Shown here: positions 35,441 through 47,364 of the stretch, piece after piece
Numbering within the stretch: the stretch's first letter is position 1
Layout of the letters: each line of letters begins with the position of its first letter
Origin: Paramacrobiotus metropolitanus
Lineage: Eukaryota; Tardigrada; Eutardigrada; Parachela; Macrobiotidae
Assembly: GCF_019649055.1 (NCBI RefSeq)
Contig: NW_026570321.1
Span: 186,001-250,000 of the forward strand
Direction of reading: 5' to 3'
DNA length: 64,000 nucleotides
Notes under the pieces: generated by a model
The model's database searches: none
What the model was told of the DNA's origin: nothing
The model's input: only the letters and a program-made list of their open reading frames with translations
Made by a program: the position numbers and the translations under genes

Positions 35441-38330
35441 TTAGCCGCGTCCGAAGCAGGCGACGGCGTTGATGCTGCACAGCCGGAACTTGTTCCGCTT
35501 AGCCATTTCCAACTGTATGTTCAAAAAGAGAAAAAACAAGAGATTAGAGATTAACTGCGGGTAAATGATCAGCGCGGATATGTTTGACTAATCGTCGCCG
35601 TACCCGGGTAGGGAATTGTGATGCCGCCGAACTGCGTAGTCGTTCCGCTGCTTCGCGATTGAGAATGTAATCGACAACGGCATCATCCAGTCCCGATGCG
35701 CCCGCAGATCCGTATCCGCCGCTCTCCATGCCACTCAACTGCAACGTAGACACATCGTACGTTAGTGACCATTGGGAAAAATCCGCAACGTACCGTACAA
35801 TAAAACGTAAAAGTGCGCACAATAATTCAAGAATCACCAGTATGTACAAGTTCACCTCGCTGCCATTAATGCATTATCTACAATAAATACTGCCTTCATA
35901 ATTTTCACGCGGGGAATTAACTAGAAGAATATTATTGATACGTAGTGAAAAGTTTTTTACATAATAAAATAACCAGAATGTTTCGATATTACCAAACTAT
36001 TCTCTAAAGGTAGAAACAATTCCCTCCAAGTAGTAATTTTTAAAAAATGTGTCCAGGTTATACTAAGTTAATAAAAGCAGATTTTGATGTTAATATTATT
36101 TCGCAGTAAAATTATGCTGAAATTTTATGTGCTTTATTAACCGAAACCATTTACAGTGTAATTTCTCTGTTTTCTTTGACAGTACTTTACATGTGAACCT
36201 GTATTCTGTCCAGACGTGAATAAACGTATTTTAAAGTTAGCTGATTCAATCAATATTGGTACAAGTAATCCGCCAACGAAGATACAAAATAACCTTCCTC
36301 ATCGTCGTCATGAGGTCTGATCGCTATATGACATAACGGAATCTTGTAACGTCGACGGTACATCTTGGCCGGTGTAGGAAAAAATGTTTTGCGAATGGCA
36401 TGCATTACATCATCGCCAGGGAATGACCTATGGTGGACTTTTTCGTCGTGGTGAAATTCAATCAGTTAATAGTGGGTTAGGTGCACGTTGTCCTCACTCG
36501 ACACCATAGCCGTCAACAAATTCACTGTAGCTTGAATGCCAAGCCAACCGGAAGTGAGTGGAGTGGCGCGCCAAATACTGCCCTTGCTCATTGAATTTTC
36601 CCCTTTTTTATCGCTGCCGGTAATGTGATCCTTGTGTGGATGAACAATAACACAGTTATGTTATTACAAACTCTGCAACTGTGTGTGACGTAAATCGGTA
36701 TTTAATTATTCCTAATAAACGGGGAGGAATGCCGTGGGGCATGCTTGTGATATATCGACAATTATAATGGACTGCAGCATAACGATTACCAGAAGGCCAT
36801 CAAAGTCTTCACAATTCCGACAATCTTTCCATATACCGTATGCATAATTATGCCATTATTTAAAAAAATCTCGCTGTCATTTTGGCAAATTTCTTAATAA
36901 AATAACGTATATTATGCACAAAGAATAGTTGCCGTAATTTTTGGAATTTGCTGCAAACTATAATAAACTGACCTTTCGGTTTTTCCATCCAAAACTGACG
37001 CAAATTTTAAATGTATATTTTAGGTTTATCAGGTTTAACAGCGAATATCTTTTCGGTTTGTAGGTTTAACAGCGGATATCTATGCAAATATAACGGGGAA
37101 ACGCGATTTGTGGAATGGGTACGATCCCCAATCAGGATAGCATAGAGGAAGTGTTCCTTTTGTAAATTCTGTTTGTTCTGGTGCATAGTTTGTACTCGTA
37201 CCATGATACTTATTAAAGGTTTGGGATAAGGTTTATCAGCCGTTTATCAACAAAGAATTGTCGCAGACCGCTGAATTAGTTATTCAACAGTTTGATGTTC
37301 ACGTAATCGCGGCATTGAATATCTACATCAGCAATCTGCACATCATCGGCTTCGTCAGTTCAGCTAACGGCTGCCCATTGAGGTCATTTGTATCGTTTGA
37401 CACAACAATGTGACACAGTCCTTAAGCCACGCGCCGCATCCCCACAAGAGACGTAATCTGATACGACAACGTCCTGAACTCGAAAATAGAACTACTCTGG
37501 TCCCTGATTCCCTTTTATAAAAGTATAGTCCCCATATCCAGACAAACTGGGTTGGACAGTTTGCCGGTTTCCGTAATGAAAAGGTTTCACAGCGACTTCC
37601 GGCTAGTAAATGGCTTACGCTGCGCCCGACCGACACTTGTCCTCAACAAATTGGCCGTTGAGCCAGTTTTTAAACGTCAACACAAACTTACCAACGCACA
37701 CTCAGCATTTAGTCCATATATTGCAAAACTATCCTAATTACTGCTATTCCGATGCACCACACAATCGATCAGCTAGACAAGCTTTCGGTTTAAAATACAT
37801 TTAGATTATAACGTAATCGACATACTGCCAGCCTTTAAACTAGTGGAAGTACATGTATTAATAAAGAGGAGCACAATTAATTTGCACCATAAGGTCAACA
37901 GCGGCTCAGTATGTTGATGACCTTTCCAACTTTGTCATTAGCTTATGCTTAGTGCTTACAGATACTGCGTACTAGGAAAATCGCTACATCTCCGTAATTA
38001 TTTAAAACTGTTTAATACATAACATGTATTTGTATTTCAACTAAAAACGAATGTAACACTGTCCATTTTGGTGTTGACCTTCTGTTCAGTAATACGATAT
38101 CTCTAGTTACTTTTGTCGTAAAAACGCACATTCCATGAATAAAATCTCTTTATTTCTATGTATGATTTATAAATATAAACTCTTGATACGGCGGACGGTT
38201 TCTAAAATCATAGATATTCAAATCTAAATTTTCAAGTACTTACATCACTGATCGGCTGACCACGGGCATCCTGGACGAACACTCCAGCGACGACGAGCAC
38301 AACAGCGCCAACGACAATCAAGGCATTCAT
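35441..38330 (-). CDS. AstC: Allatostatin-C-type (C/CC/CCC) neuropeptide precursor
   Basis: Secreted neuropeptide prohormone of 97 residues. Minus-strand exons 38244-38330, 35604-35738 and 35441-35512 are each a whole number of codons. Exon 1 from its ATG is a clear signal peptide (MNALIVVGAVVLVVAGVFV), cleaved near ARG-QP. Exon 2 encodes a spacer (ESGGYG, VVDYILNREAAERLR). Exon 3 has a dibasic KR, then a peptide with the family's core C-x-I-N-A-V-x-C-F (two Cys five residues apart and a terminal Phe), then Gly-Arg-Gly and stop. The NAV version resembles arthropod AST-CC/CCC more than PISCF. Gly-Arg after Phe suggests C-terminal amidation. Arthropod relatives act through somatostatin-like GPCRs. 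Intron 1 is 2.5 kb. Confidence 0.88.
36250..36591 (-). pseudogene. 113-codon reading frame with one internal stop, inside AstC intron
   Basis: On the minus strand an ATG at 36591 opens a frame running to TGA at 36250-36252, interrupted only by TAA at 36476-36478. The translation looks protein-like (MSKGSIWRATPLTSGWLG near the start; FFPTPAKMYRRRYKIP and an acidic HDDDEEG run near the end). I do not recognise the family. It could be a processed fragment of another gene or a chance frame. Confidence 0.35.
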
Positions 38331-38485
38331 ATTGGCGAGTGACTAACGGAAAACTGACTCACAAAATAATCAGCGACAACAAGCCGAAAAGGGAAGACAG
38401 TGCTGTAATGAATCGCGAGCTGATATTAAAGGTGAGTTAAACAAAAGAATGCATTTGTAAGCAGCGTCAAGTCGATCAGCGCATG

Positions 38486-38499
38486 CCCTTTTATATATA
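38486..38499 (-). promoter_or_regulatory. TATA box candidate of AstC gene
   Basis: Minus strand reads TATATATAAAAGGG, a near-ideal TATA element, about 156 bp upstream of the ATG at 38330. This leaves room for a 5' UTR of about 125 nt. Confidence 0.6.
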
Positions 38500-41400
38500 C
38501 ACAAAAACTTCGTACAGCGGCGCATCTAGCACAGCCAATAAATGGACAATTTAATCAATCAGTTAAATCCCCTTAAAACACACTTATCCCATCGATCTCG
38601 GCAGACACACTATATGATTCCTCAATATATAAAGCTGGAGCGTACGTTATGCTCATGCCGGCGCATCAGTGTGACGTACGATAGACGGGTACGGCGCTGA
38701 CAGGTTCACGGCAGGGATTCCGCGTACAACTTCCGCGTTTTCGGCGTTAATAATTAGATCGTATTGGGATGACGGGGGTGCGCATGCCAGCGTCGTTCGG
38801 TTTCCGGAGGGAATCGTACGAAAGTGGGACGACCATCAACGTGCACATACGTCCGTACGCACCTCAACCGGCTTTGCCCCACTTGCATAGTGTAATTTTT
38901 GAGTACATTTCATGCACGTAAGAGTATATGATTATCTTGTTGTATTATATTTTTTAGGTGCCACCCTAAATTACCTAAGTGCTATTTGTACAGGAAAAGG
39001 CCGGGCGCCGGTACTTATTTGAATTTAATTACAAAATGAATTTGCCTTTCCAGAATATCCAATTAAGTTGTCATGATCATTTGTACAGTCAGCGACAACA
39101 ACCGTTAAAAAAAATTGCAAAAACGTTCTTTTCATGAATTAAAGGGAAAGGGTGTGTAACGTGCGGGATCGGTATATGCATGACAAAACGTAAATCCAAA
39201 ACGATAAAACGAGGAGAGTGTTGACTATACCTGATCATTGTCGTGACTTGCAGTGACGTCGGCTTTTTGCTTTTTGTGTAATCAAGCTGTATATACCATT
39301 GTTATTATTATTACCGTTGCGGTGTAAGTACCACAACAATTTGTAAAGGTCAGGTTACCCGTAACTTCCATTTTAGCACGAATAATTAATTAATTTGACA
39401 TAAAAAACTGTGTACTCATATACGTTCTTAACAATGCTGTAGAATAAAATGTTGTTTTAAGCCAAGAGACATTTCTAGAGCGTACATACGTGCATATGGT
39501 ATACTGCAGGATTCAGATTTCTGGGATAGAATAACATGAGTACGTTGGGCACAATATTTAATAGCAGATTATACATCCAGTAATCTCCACGTAGTTATTA
39601 AGCCACCATATTGTACTATGCGTGTCTGTAACTTCTGGTACAATATTTTCGCGGTTAGAATCAAGGATGTATGCGAAAGTCTACCATTATAGAAAACTTG
39701 TAAAAATGTTTTGTCCCGCCAATCGGAATAAAGCGTCGATAATGTACTTACGTTCCTACTGACCGGATACAAATCATTATAAAATAATGAAAACTAATTG
39801 TAAGCAATAAGAAGCAAGGAACGATTTATATTACGCTTAGAATATAAGGAGTAAAATACTGCTAATGTGCTTTTAGGCAAATCGTACCTTCACTTTAAAA
39901 ATTCGACATTTATCGAACAATTAATTTTTGATTTCGCGCGCACCATACAGATGCACACGGCATATATCTATATAAAATTTAGATATATCCATATAGAATT
40001 TAGGTATTGCAGCATACGGCAGATCTATATAGATATAATAATTATTACCATAATATTTTATACTCAGTTAAAATACTCCGTCACTCGCGCATCTTAACTT
40101 CGACGAAAGCATGGTCAAAACGGTCAGTTACTTTTGCGAGAATAAATTTCTTTTGTAATGCTTAACGAACCATAAATATGTATGTCTTTTGTACTCCGTA
40201 CATACTCTGTAAATTAGTTTGTAAGTAATTTTATTAATACCGTATCTGATTTTAAACTTCCGCATTTAACCGCTTCCGTACACGTAATGTTAAACTCGCA
40301 AGTAAAGTGACCGCCGCCTGGTATCGGTTAGATGTTTCGCGCGAGTGCCTGGCAGTCAATAAGCCAACCATACATTTTGACACGCGTTTTGCAGGCTTCG
40401 AGCTGTTTGTGAGATGCCTGACTTTTATGACAGCTGCATACATCGTCAGCTTATTTCGTCATTTTATCGCTCTTTGAAGAGTTTTCGGTAATTCCACTTC
40501 CGCACTTTTTTTTGTAACGTTCTCTAGCGTGGCATCTGAATGGTACCAAATCTCGTTGGTAGGATGATGCTCTTTTGACCGAACACCATCTGCAGTGGGG
40601 GTTCTTGCATAATGTAGGCACGTGCGGAATTCTGTTCTTGGTGATCAGAGAGTTCTAGCTTCTTCACCAGCTTCTTGGGATATATCCTGTCAGCGTTACC
40701 AGTGCGTATCAGTTTTGCATATTTTATAAGTTTTTCCATCAACGATATCTGGATTGAAGCCATATTTTCTTGAATTTCTTCTCGGATAATGGACGGGATT
40801 GGACATGTAAGTCGACATTCACAGGAATACTTCCTCGCTTCACTTTCAAACTTTAACATTGTACTTTCTGTCACTGTACTGTACAAATGTTACTAGAAGA
40901 TTTACTGTAAGTGTCGCCAAAAATTAGAAATGTAGGGTTTGAATTTTAGCTTTCGAGAACAAAGAAACTTTCCAGTTTTCTCGAGAGATAGTGAGACTAA
41001 TTACTAGTAATCGAGAAATGCTGAGTGCGCACGCTAGTGTGTGACTCAACACACGAAAACAAACCAAACATACGCACACCGCAGAGTACTCTTATCAAAC
41101 TGCTTGCGTAATGAATACCTGATTAATTAATTCATAATCGTTAAATCTCTTTGGCCGTTTTCATCGTCCTGAGATAACTGAAAGCCATGCAATCAAATGG
41201 CACCCTATTGTTGCCCATCGAAGAACCGAGGCTTAATTTCGTTCAAACTGTGGTTTTATGTCGCAGTCGTAAAAATTTAATTGTTTTTAATCCTTCCACT
41301 GCTCAAATTAATTTCAGTGTCTCTTGCACATCGTTGGCAGTATCAGCAGTGTCATTAATGCGCCAAAGCAGCGGTAGTGATGCTCAGATCGCGTAAAAGT

Positions 41401-41698
41401 CGCATTCGGATTCTTAATTCTTTTTTCGAATTTATCACGTATTTTATGGGATGTTTTTCTCTGATTTTCTATTTGAACTGGATTGCGTTGATGTGGATAT
41501 ATTTGGAATTTGTAATATTTTATTCATGATTTTCGGAATTTAACTGGTTTTAGCTGGTTTGTGTTGATGTAGACGTATTTGGAATAAATAACAAATTTTT
41601 TTATTTATTTATTCAATTTTTCGGAATTGATCCGATTTTAATTGGTTCTGCTTTGGTGTGAGTAGCATAACAGCAACGGGAAGCCCAACAACCACCAC
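38500..41698. other. Intergenic; mostly AT-rich
   Basis: Promoter flanks of AstC on the left and GOLGA7 on the right. Apart from the ORF at 40524-40886 I see no gene. A 69-codon plus-strand ORF at 41187-41396 has no recognisable content. Confidence 0.45.
40524..40886 (-). CDS. Unidentified 120-aa single-exon ORF
   Basis: An uninterrupted ATG-to-TAG frame, unusually long for this AT-rich stretch. Its composition looks natural: a short Cys-rich patch (CECRLTC), a helical middle (MEKLIKYAKLI), a Lys-rich segment (YPKKLVKKLE) and a Pro/Phe-rich end. I do not recognise a domain, and no signal peptide or membrane segment is evident. The complement of its EPPLQ codons is the same TGCAGTGGGGG 11-mer found four times in LTR element 1. 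It could be a small gene, an exon of a larger one, or a chance frame. Confidence 0.3.
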   Translation of the reverse strand: MYSTVTESTMLKFESEARKYSCECRLTCPIPSIIREEIQENMASIQISLMEKLIKYAKLIRTGNADRIYPKKLVKKLELSDHQEQNSARAYIMQEPPLQMVFGQKSIILPTRFGTIQMPR

Positions 41699-43192
41699 AT
41701 GTCGTCCAACCATCCCGGCCAGCAGACGGCGCGGAGTATCTTCGTGGAGCGCGACTACACGCAGGGCATACAGGTGCGATTTCTGGATAAATTCCCGCCG
41801 GAGCTGGAAGGGAAGGTAAGACACGGCCAACAGGGAATTTCCGCGTGTTCGTGGGGAATTCGGGGAATTTGAGTTGATAATGCGTGACGGTGTGATTGGC
41901 AGCTGGAGCCCGGGACGTTCCAGGCCATCATCCAGCGTCTGAACGAGATCTACGAGGACGCGGAGACGCCCAGCTGCGCGACGGCCTGGGAGAACTGTAT
42001 CGGCTGCTGCACCTGCTATCTGGCCTTCCTCTTCATGGAGAGCCGATATAATCACGTAAGCTGGTGGTTTTTGTGTGGTTTAAGACGTTACTGACTTCAA
42101 CTTCAGCTCTGAAAAATCCGTCTGATTTTTTTATGCAATACCTAGCAAATCAAACGATTCGATAATGTTAATAATCTGCGGAAATTATGGTAAAGTATTT
42201 AGCGATCGACGACTAGAATATTCCGACTACTTTTTATTCATCTACCTAACCGCTTTTTTTAATGATATACCTGTCAATACGAGTGCATTTAAATAACTTT
42301 TGTCCTTACAGTTTTCGTTTTTCTACCGCTGTGGAACGTCTTAATTAAAATCCGCATTTTGTAATAAGGTTGAATAAATGAGTTAGGTATAATTAGGCTT
42401 AGCTTTACGTATTCGCGGTATTTACAGATACAAAGCGAGCTCGCTCAGCAAATATATGTACAATCAAAGTTTATCATTATTGCCGTGCTTTCTGGGAGCC
42501 TGTTTGAAATCTTTGACAATTATTTTTTGGCTATGATTGGTTTATCTGTCGAAAATAAATATCTGTCCATGCACTTGAGTGGAATTCTGTGTTTTGTTTC
42601 TTTAGTACCTGAAGAAAGCCCGCTCGTACATTGCCGAGCAGAATCGCACATTGTCGGCTCGTGGTGTCACGTTTGTTGATCCGTACGAAAGAGGGATGCG
42701 TCTGGTATGTCACGATTTACCATTAGTCTTTTTATTGCCCATAGTGGTGGTTGTTTTGAATGTTTTGCCACTTCCGTCACGTTTTGTTTTACACTTCTGT
42801 TGTTTGACGAAAGTAATGTTGCGTGGGCCATTTCCTTAAAGCTTTGACATAATTTTATGTATGTGGAAATACAAATCTCATGCCCATATGTATTTATTTA
42901 ATTTAAGGTTTTAAATTTTGATGAAAATTAATTTCGGAAAGTCTTTCACTGGGTCTGGCCACAATAAATTTTCTTCGTAGAGCAGTTTGCTGTGTCAAAG
43001 CTGTAGATAACTTTTTTTATTGTGACACAGTTTAGATGTTTGTTACCTGTTTTTGTTTGTTTTTCTGGTTTAATTCGATAAATTTTAGTCGTAACTCGTG
43101 TTTAAGTATCGTTGTGAAATCCGGCAGTTAGCTCTTGGCGCTTAAACACTTATTCCCGTTTTCGTTTTCAGATTGAAATCCGCATCAAATGA
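41699..43192 (+). CDS. GOLGA7: Golgin subfamily A member 7 (GOLGA7/Erf4-type DHHC-transferase partner)
   Basis: Small Golgi-associated protein that, in vertebrates, partners DHHC palmitoyltransferases such as ZDHHC9 acting on Ras (yeast Erf4 relative). Exons 41699-41815, 41903-42055, 42606-42704 and 43172-43192 are all whole codons, giving 129 residues against about 137 in vertebrates. The family pattern is followed throughout: an N-terminal FVERDYTQG, FLDKFPPELEGK, then LNEIYEDAE, a Cys-rich hydrophobic stretch (CIGCCTCYLAFLFME) that carries the palmitoylated cysteines in relatives, YIAEQN, and FVDPYERGMRLIEIRI near the end. The last exon codes only six residues and the stop. A complete, apparently functional gene. 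Confidence 0.92.
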
Positions 43193-44884
43193 AGTTCCGT
43201 GCAGTTTCTGCCTAACTTTTTATGATCTTGGATATTGGTTTCCGGTTGGCTGCTAACACAGTACACACTAGAGTTTATTATTGTGCTGTTGTGTATTATG
43301 ATTTATGATACAGATACATTTTGTGTTTAACACTTGGATTGTTTTTCATTTGTTTTTAATCGTGCTGTTTGTTGCTTTTCTACAATTTTCTTGCGCATGT
43401 GTTTCTTTTATGGCCATTTGTAATGTTCCCCACCCTCGAAATGTGGTTCGTAGATGAATGATGTTCCACTGTAATCCCTGCTGTTTTGTGCAAACGATGA
43501 AAAATTTCTACCGCAACGTTATTTTTTACAAAATAGTGTGAATTTGTCATAACAAATTTGAGAAAGAAATTTATATGAACCCCATCGAAACAGAGTAGGC
43601 CGAAAAATGGTGTTTCGAGTTCGGCAGAAAAAGATCAGTTCACTTTTTCTGAAACCGTTCGAGACATATCGTTTATTTTGTGAACCGCGACAAAATCGTC
43701 ACAAGATTGGGTGAAACCGTGAAAGCAGTACAATATTTATTCATCGGCTTCCGTCTCCGCATCTGAACTGGCTTTCTGCCAAAAACATGCACATGAAGGC
43801 TGGATCGATCTTCTCCCGGTTGGTCATGGAAACCGGCTGACATACGGTGGAGTGCAGGTGCAGACTGCAGAGCATTATAAGCTTCCAATGGGTCAAACTG
43901 CCGTTCTGCAGAAGCAAATACATCTACCAGGGATTCACAGTTCACACCATCCACTGCTGGTTAATCGGCATTCCAGAGTGATTCCGCCATGCTGACCCAC
44001 CCGTTCACGCTGCAAACCGACGGACATGTAGGTTGCATCAGGAAGGTCAACATTTACATTCAGCCAAACGTTTCTACGAGAAACTGAAACAGCGTACCTG
44101 TATGCGTGAACAATGGCAACTTCAGAGTCAGATGCATCGTAGGTCCGTAGTTAAAATATTGACTAATAATTCCGTAATACTTGCTATTTATATTAATAAT
44201 TTTTATTCTAGCACTTCTCCATCCATCTGCAGAACTGCGAATTACGTAAAACGATAAAATGGTGAAATATTGTATAATAATACAGTACAGTACAGTACTT
44301 CTAGTACTGTGTTTGTAACGGTGGACGCTTTGTATCTCTACTTTGCAGAATGTAGTGTGTGCACTTGGACGCGATGACTCTTTTACATGGCGATCGCAAA
44401 AAAACCCCTGGAGTATGGCTAATATAGATATGGACTGGCTAAGTACGTACTGCACTGTGCACTCTGCAAGACGGTGGTACGCTGACCGCAAGTCGCACGC
44501 ACCGGATTGCGAGTACGTATACTTATTTATCAGGGAATTCACGTTCCTGTACGAGAACGTACGGTGGCAGCACTGTCCGCCGTCCGGCGTTTCCGCTTAC
44601 TCTACCAGTATGCCACCGGATCGGCCATACACTGGCACACAGAGGATTCAACTTCACACTGCACCGACAACATACGCAATACAATTACGTACTTACAATT
44701 ACTGCAGTTTGTTAATAGCAGATTTTTGCGATGCACGAATGCTTGTAGAGTTTCTGACTTTTGGGTTCTCCACTCTTCCTTTTGCGCTAGAACCTTGACT
44801 AACAATTTAGACCATTATCTTCAACATCATCTTTCAAGTACGGATTCTTGTTCGAGCCTATTAGTGATTTCCAGAGTAGACAGC
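43193..44884. other. Intergenic; possible gene remnant on minus strand
   Basis: Near 43740-43960 two overlapping minus-strand frames are open. One contains VSMTNREKIDPAFMCMF, which looks protein-like, and AATAAA lies at their end on that strand. This may be a last exon or pseudogene of unknown identity. The rest, including short TACAGTAC repeats at 44280-44310, holds nothing I can name. Confidence 0.35.
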
Positions 44885-45142
44885 ATGGCGGACGGGGTGG
44901 GCATCGATCTGGGCACAACTTATTGCTGCCTGTTCGTGTACAAGCATGGCCACAGTCCGCAGGTGATCAAGAATGATTTCGACGATAGGACCACGCCGTC
45001 CTGGGTGCGCCTGAAGCGGGACGGGATTGAAGTGGGCAAACATGCCAAACGACAAAGTTCGGACAACAGCAATACAGTTCGGATTATTAAGCGCCTCATT
45101 GGACGCAGCTTCGATGTTGATGCAGCGACAAAAGAATGCAGT

Positions 45143-45581
45143 TAATAGGGACCAGTGCCGTATATGACTGCGTAATATACTCGTATACTGTGCTGACGGA
45201 AAGTGAAAGTAATAGTTCTTAACTATAACTTTAATCACACAACAAGCAAGAATAACAATGAGATGGAAAGCAACAGGAAATGGTAGACCGATCGCTGGAA
45301 TGATCGATATCATTCACAGCAAAGCAAAACCTTATATCTTAGTGCAACCGTGTTGCAACGATTCTAGAAAGTTCGGTAACTTTCATGAGGAAATAAACAT
45401 GAGAACAATCTCTTAGATTGTCAAGCGTTATGGCCAAAGCCATAACGTGCTCATCCATGCACACACACACGCAGTTAAACAAGCTGTAATAAAACGCATC
45501 ATGCACAAACACAAGTTTAGCAATAAAGCTCATAAACAGAGTCGCCTTTCAAATGACCGCTATGCGTATACCGGCGTAACA
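45143..45581 (-). repeat. 3' LTR of element 2 (minus sense)
   Basis: 439 bp, the same as 47365-47803. In element orientation it begins TGTTACGCC and ends CCCTATTA. It contains a short CA microsatellite. Confidence 0.92.
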
Positions 45582-45594
45582 TTCTCCCCTCCTT
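45582..45594 (-). other. Polypurine tract of element 2
   Basis: Minus strand AAGGAGGGGAGAA directly upstream of the 3' LTR, the expected plus-strand primer. Confidence 0.8.
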
Positions 45595-46521
45595 AACGGT
45601 TGCGTCCTCGCAACCGGAAACGCCAACTGCCGGGGGCATCAGGTCCATCCAGGTGATCGTAGGCGATGCATTCACGAACGTAAGCCCGCTTGCAACGTTT
45701 GCAAATAACCATATGGAACGTTTCCATGACGAGAGAGATGAGGCTTATCTCTGCTTCTCCGCACTGGCTGGAGAGGAAGTGTGGCGGGGGAGGATGTCGC
45801 CATCACTGGGCCAGTAAAACTGGCATCGCATTTGGGCACCGTTGCGTCCAACGTTGCGCAACTGAACGTCGAACGGACATTCAGTGTATAACCGGGTGCG
45901 TAATCGGTTACCGGTCGGCAACCACAACCGACCACTGGCTCCTCCACTGTACCGCTACGCGCGCGTGACTCACTACAGTACAACGCTTTGTTCCAAAAGC
46001 GTTTCATCTCCGGGACATCTGAGTATCTCCGGCCACGGTTTCAGCTGATCAGACTGTCGCCGTTCCGCACTCCATTCCCGGCGGAGCCAAGGGGATCCAC
46101 GTCCCACTTCCGTAACTTCTGCATGGGGGTTTCCAGGATATGGAACTATCCCGCATCTCGGTAAGCCGGCATTGATTCGGACACTTCGCGACACGCTCCG
46201 TGGCTGCCGTAGGTCCAGCTGATCCCTGCACATAACTGACACAATGGACAACGTATTCAATACGCACCAAAAGGCTTGCACTACACAGGCAGCCATCGTT
46301 GTCCTCATCGGCCATATCCGCACACTGGCCGATACTGCAATATCGTCCTTGACGATGCCAGATGCACCAAACGTGACATTCAAACTGCTCCTTCTCGTAA
46401 GCGGCGACACTGCGTACGACTGTATCGCTTCCAGCCACGACACATTGTACCAGTCAGGATCCGTAATCCCGGCCGTATTCTGCGACCTGCACCGTGTGCA
46501 GTCGCTTGCCATGACGTAGTG

Positions 46522-47217
46522 CTAGTCGTCGTACGTACTGTTTTTGGCCTCCAAATACAGTACGTGCGAAACTCGCTGCATATCCGTAAGGAACTCCATA
46601 GGCGTTTTGGCTGTGCTCATGGCAAGGCGCTGACAAAATTCTGGAAGGAGACCATTTCGGAGCCGAGTGATGACGGCATCATCGTCCATGTCGCGGTCGA
46701 TGCGGTCACACATTGCCAAAACATCATTGTAGTAATCTTCGAGTGGCTCGTCGGGGTCCTGTTTTCGGTCACGTAACTGTCGTTTGAGACGGGTGCAGTA
46801 ATCTTTGGACTGGAAGCGCTTGACTAAGGCTTCCAGGAACAACTTCGTTGTGGCAAACGGTTTCTTCTCTCCGTCTTCGCTCACCTTGTACCACCATGTT
46901 GCGGCAAATCCATCCAAGTAAGCCGGAAGCTGACGAAGCGCCTTGGCATCATCCCACTCCAGGGCGGCAACAATCACTTTGTACCGGCGCACCCACTGCT
47001 CGACGTCTTCCCCAGCACGTCCGCTGTAGAGGGGTGGCCTCATATCCGTACCGATACAAAGGTCAGAAAATTGTGTGGCCAGCGCTCTTGAATCTAACAT
47101 AATGTTACGGTTCGCGCTGTCTTGCGTTCCACCGACTTTCGTCGTCCCTGACTCGGTGGTGGACATGATTGTTGACGACGTGTCAGAAAAAAAATATTCC
47201 GCAGCAGCAACAAACAA
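46522..47217 (-). CDS. Gag protein of LTR element 2
   Basis: Retrotransposon capsid protein, 231 residues from the upstream ATG; an alternative start is at 47166 (MSTTESGTT). The Retrotrans_gag fold is visible: MRPPLYSGRAGEDVEQWVRR, then LPAYLDGFAATWWY, then LVKRFQSKDY and YNDVLAMCDRID. The frame stops before any zinc knuckle. Downstream (minus strand, about 46295-46345) another frame has CIWHRQGRYCSIGQC, which looks like a knuckle whose second Cys and His have mutated. Capsid may be made, but nucleocapsid function looks lost. Confidence 0.85.
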   Translation of the reverse strand: MFVAAAEYFFSDTSSTIMSTTESGTTKVGGTQDSANRNIMLDSRALATQFSDLCIGTDMRPPLYSGRAGEDVEQWVRRYKVIVAALEWDDAKALRQLPAYLDGFAATWWYKVSEDGEKKPFATTKLFLEALVKRFQSKDYCTRLKRQLRDRKQDPDEPLEDYYNDVLAMCDRIDRDMDDDAVITRLRNGLLPEFCQRLAMSTAKTPMEFLTDMQRVSHVLYLEAKNSTYDD

Positions 47218-47360
47218 TTACGATAAAGGCAATCAACGTAATCACTGTACGACGCTGGTATCTGTTCGATAAAGGTCACGCGTCGTGACGGAATAAATAG
47301 CTGGTAAAAGCACCGCTAAACGAACTCACACTGTGAACGCTTCCGTCCACGGTTTCGGCA

Positions 47361-47363
47361 CCA
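47361..47363 (-). other. Start of primer-binding site of element 2
   Basis: The minus-strand TGG at 47361-47363 opens TGGTGCCGAAACC, which runs to about 47351, one base from the 5' LTR end. Confidence 0.7.
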
Positions 47364-47364
47364 A

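Noticed and set aside
41187-41396. 69-codon plus-strand ORF upstream of GOLGA7
   Set aside because: No recognisable motif and separated from GOLGA7 by multiple stops.
46049-46438. 129-codon minus-strand ORF inside element 2 as a separate gene
   Set aside because: It overlaps the degenerate 3' part of gag, including a decayed zinc knuckle in this frame; probably remnant rather than gene.
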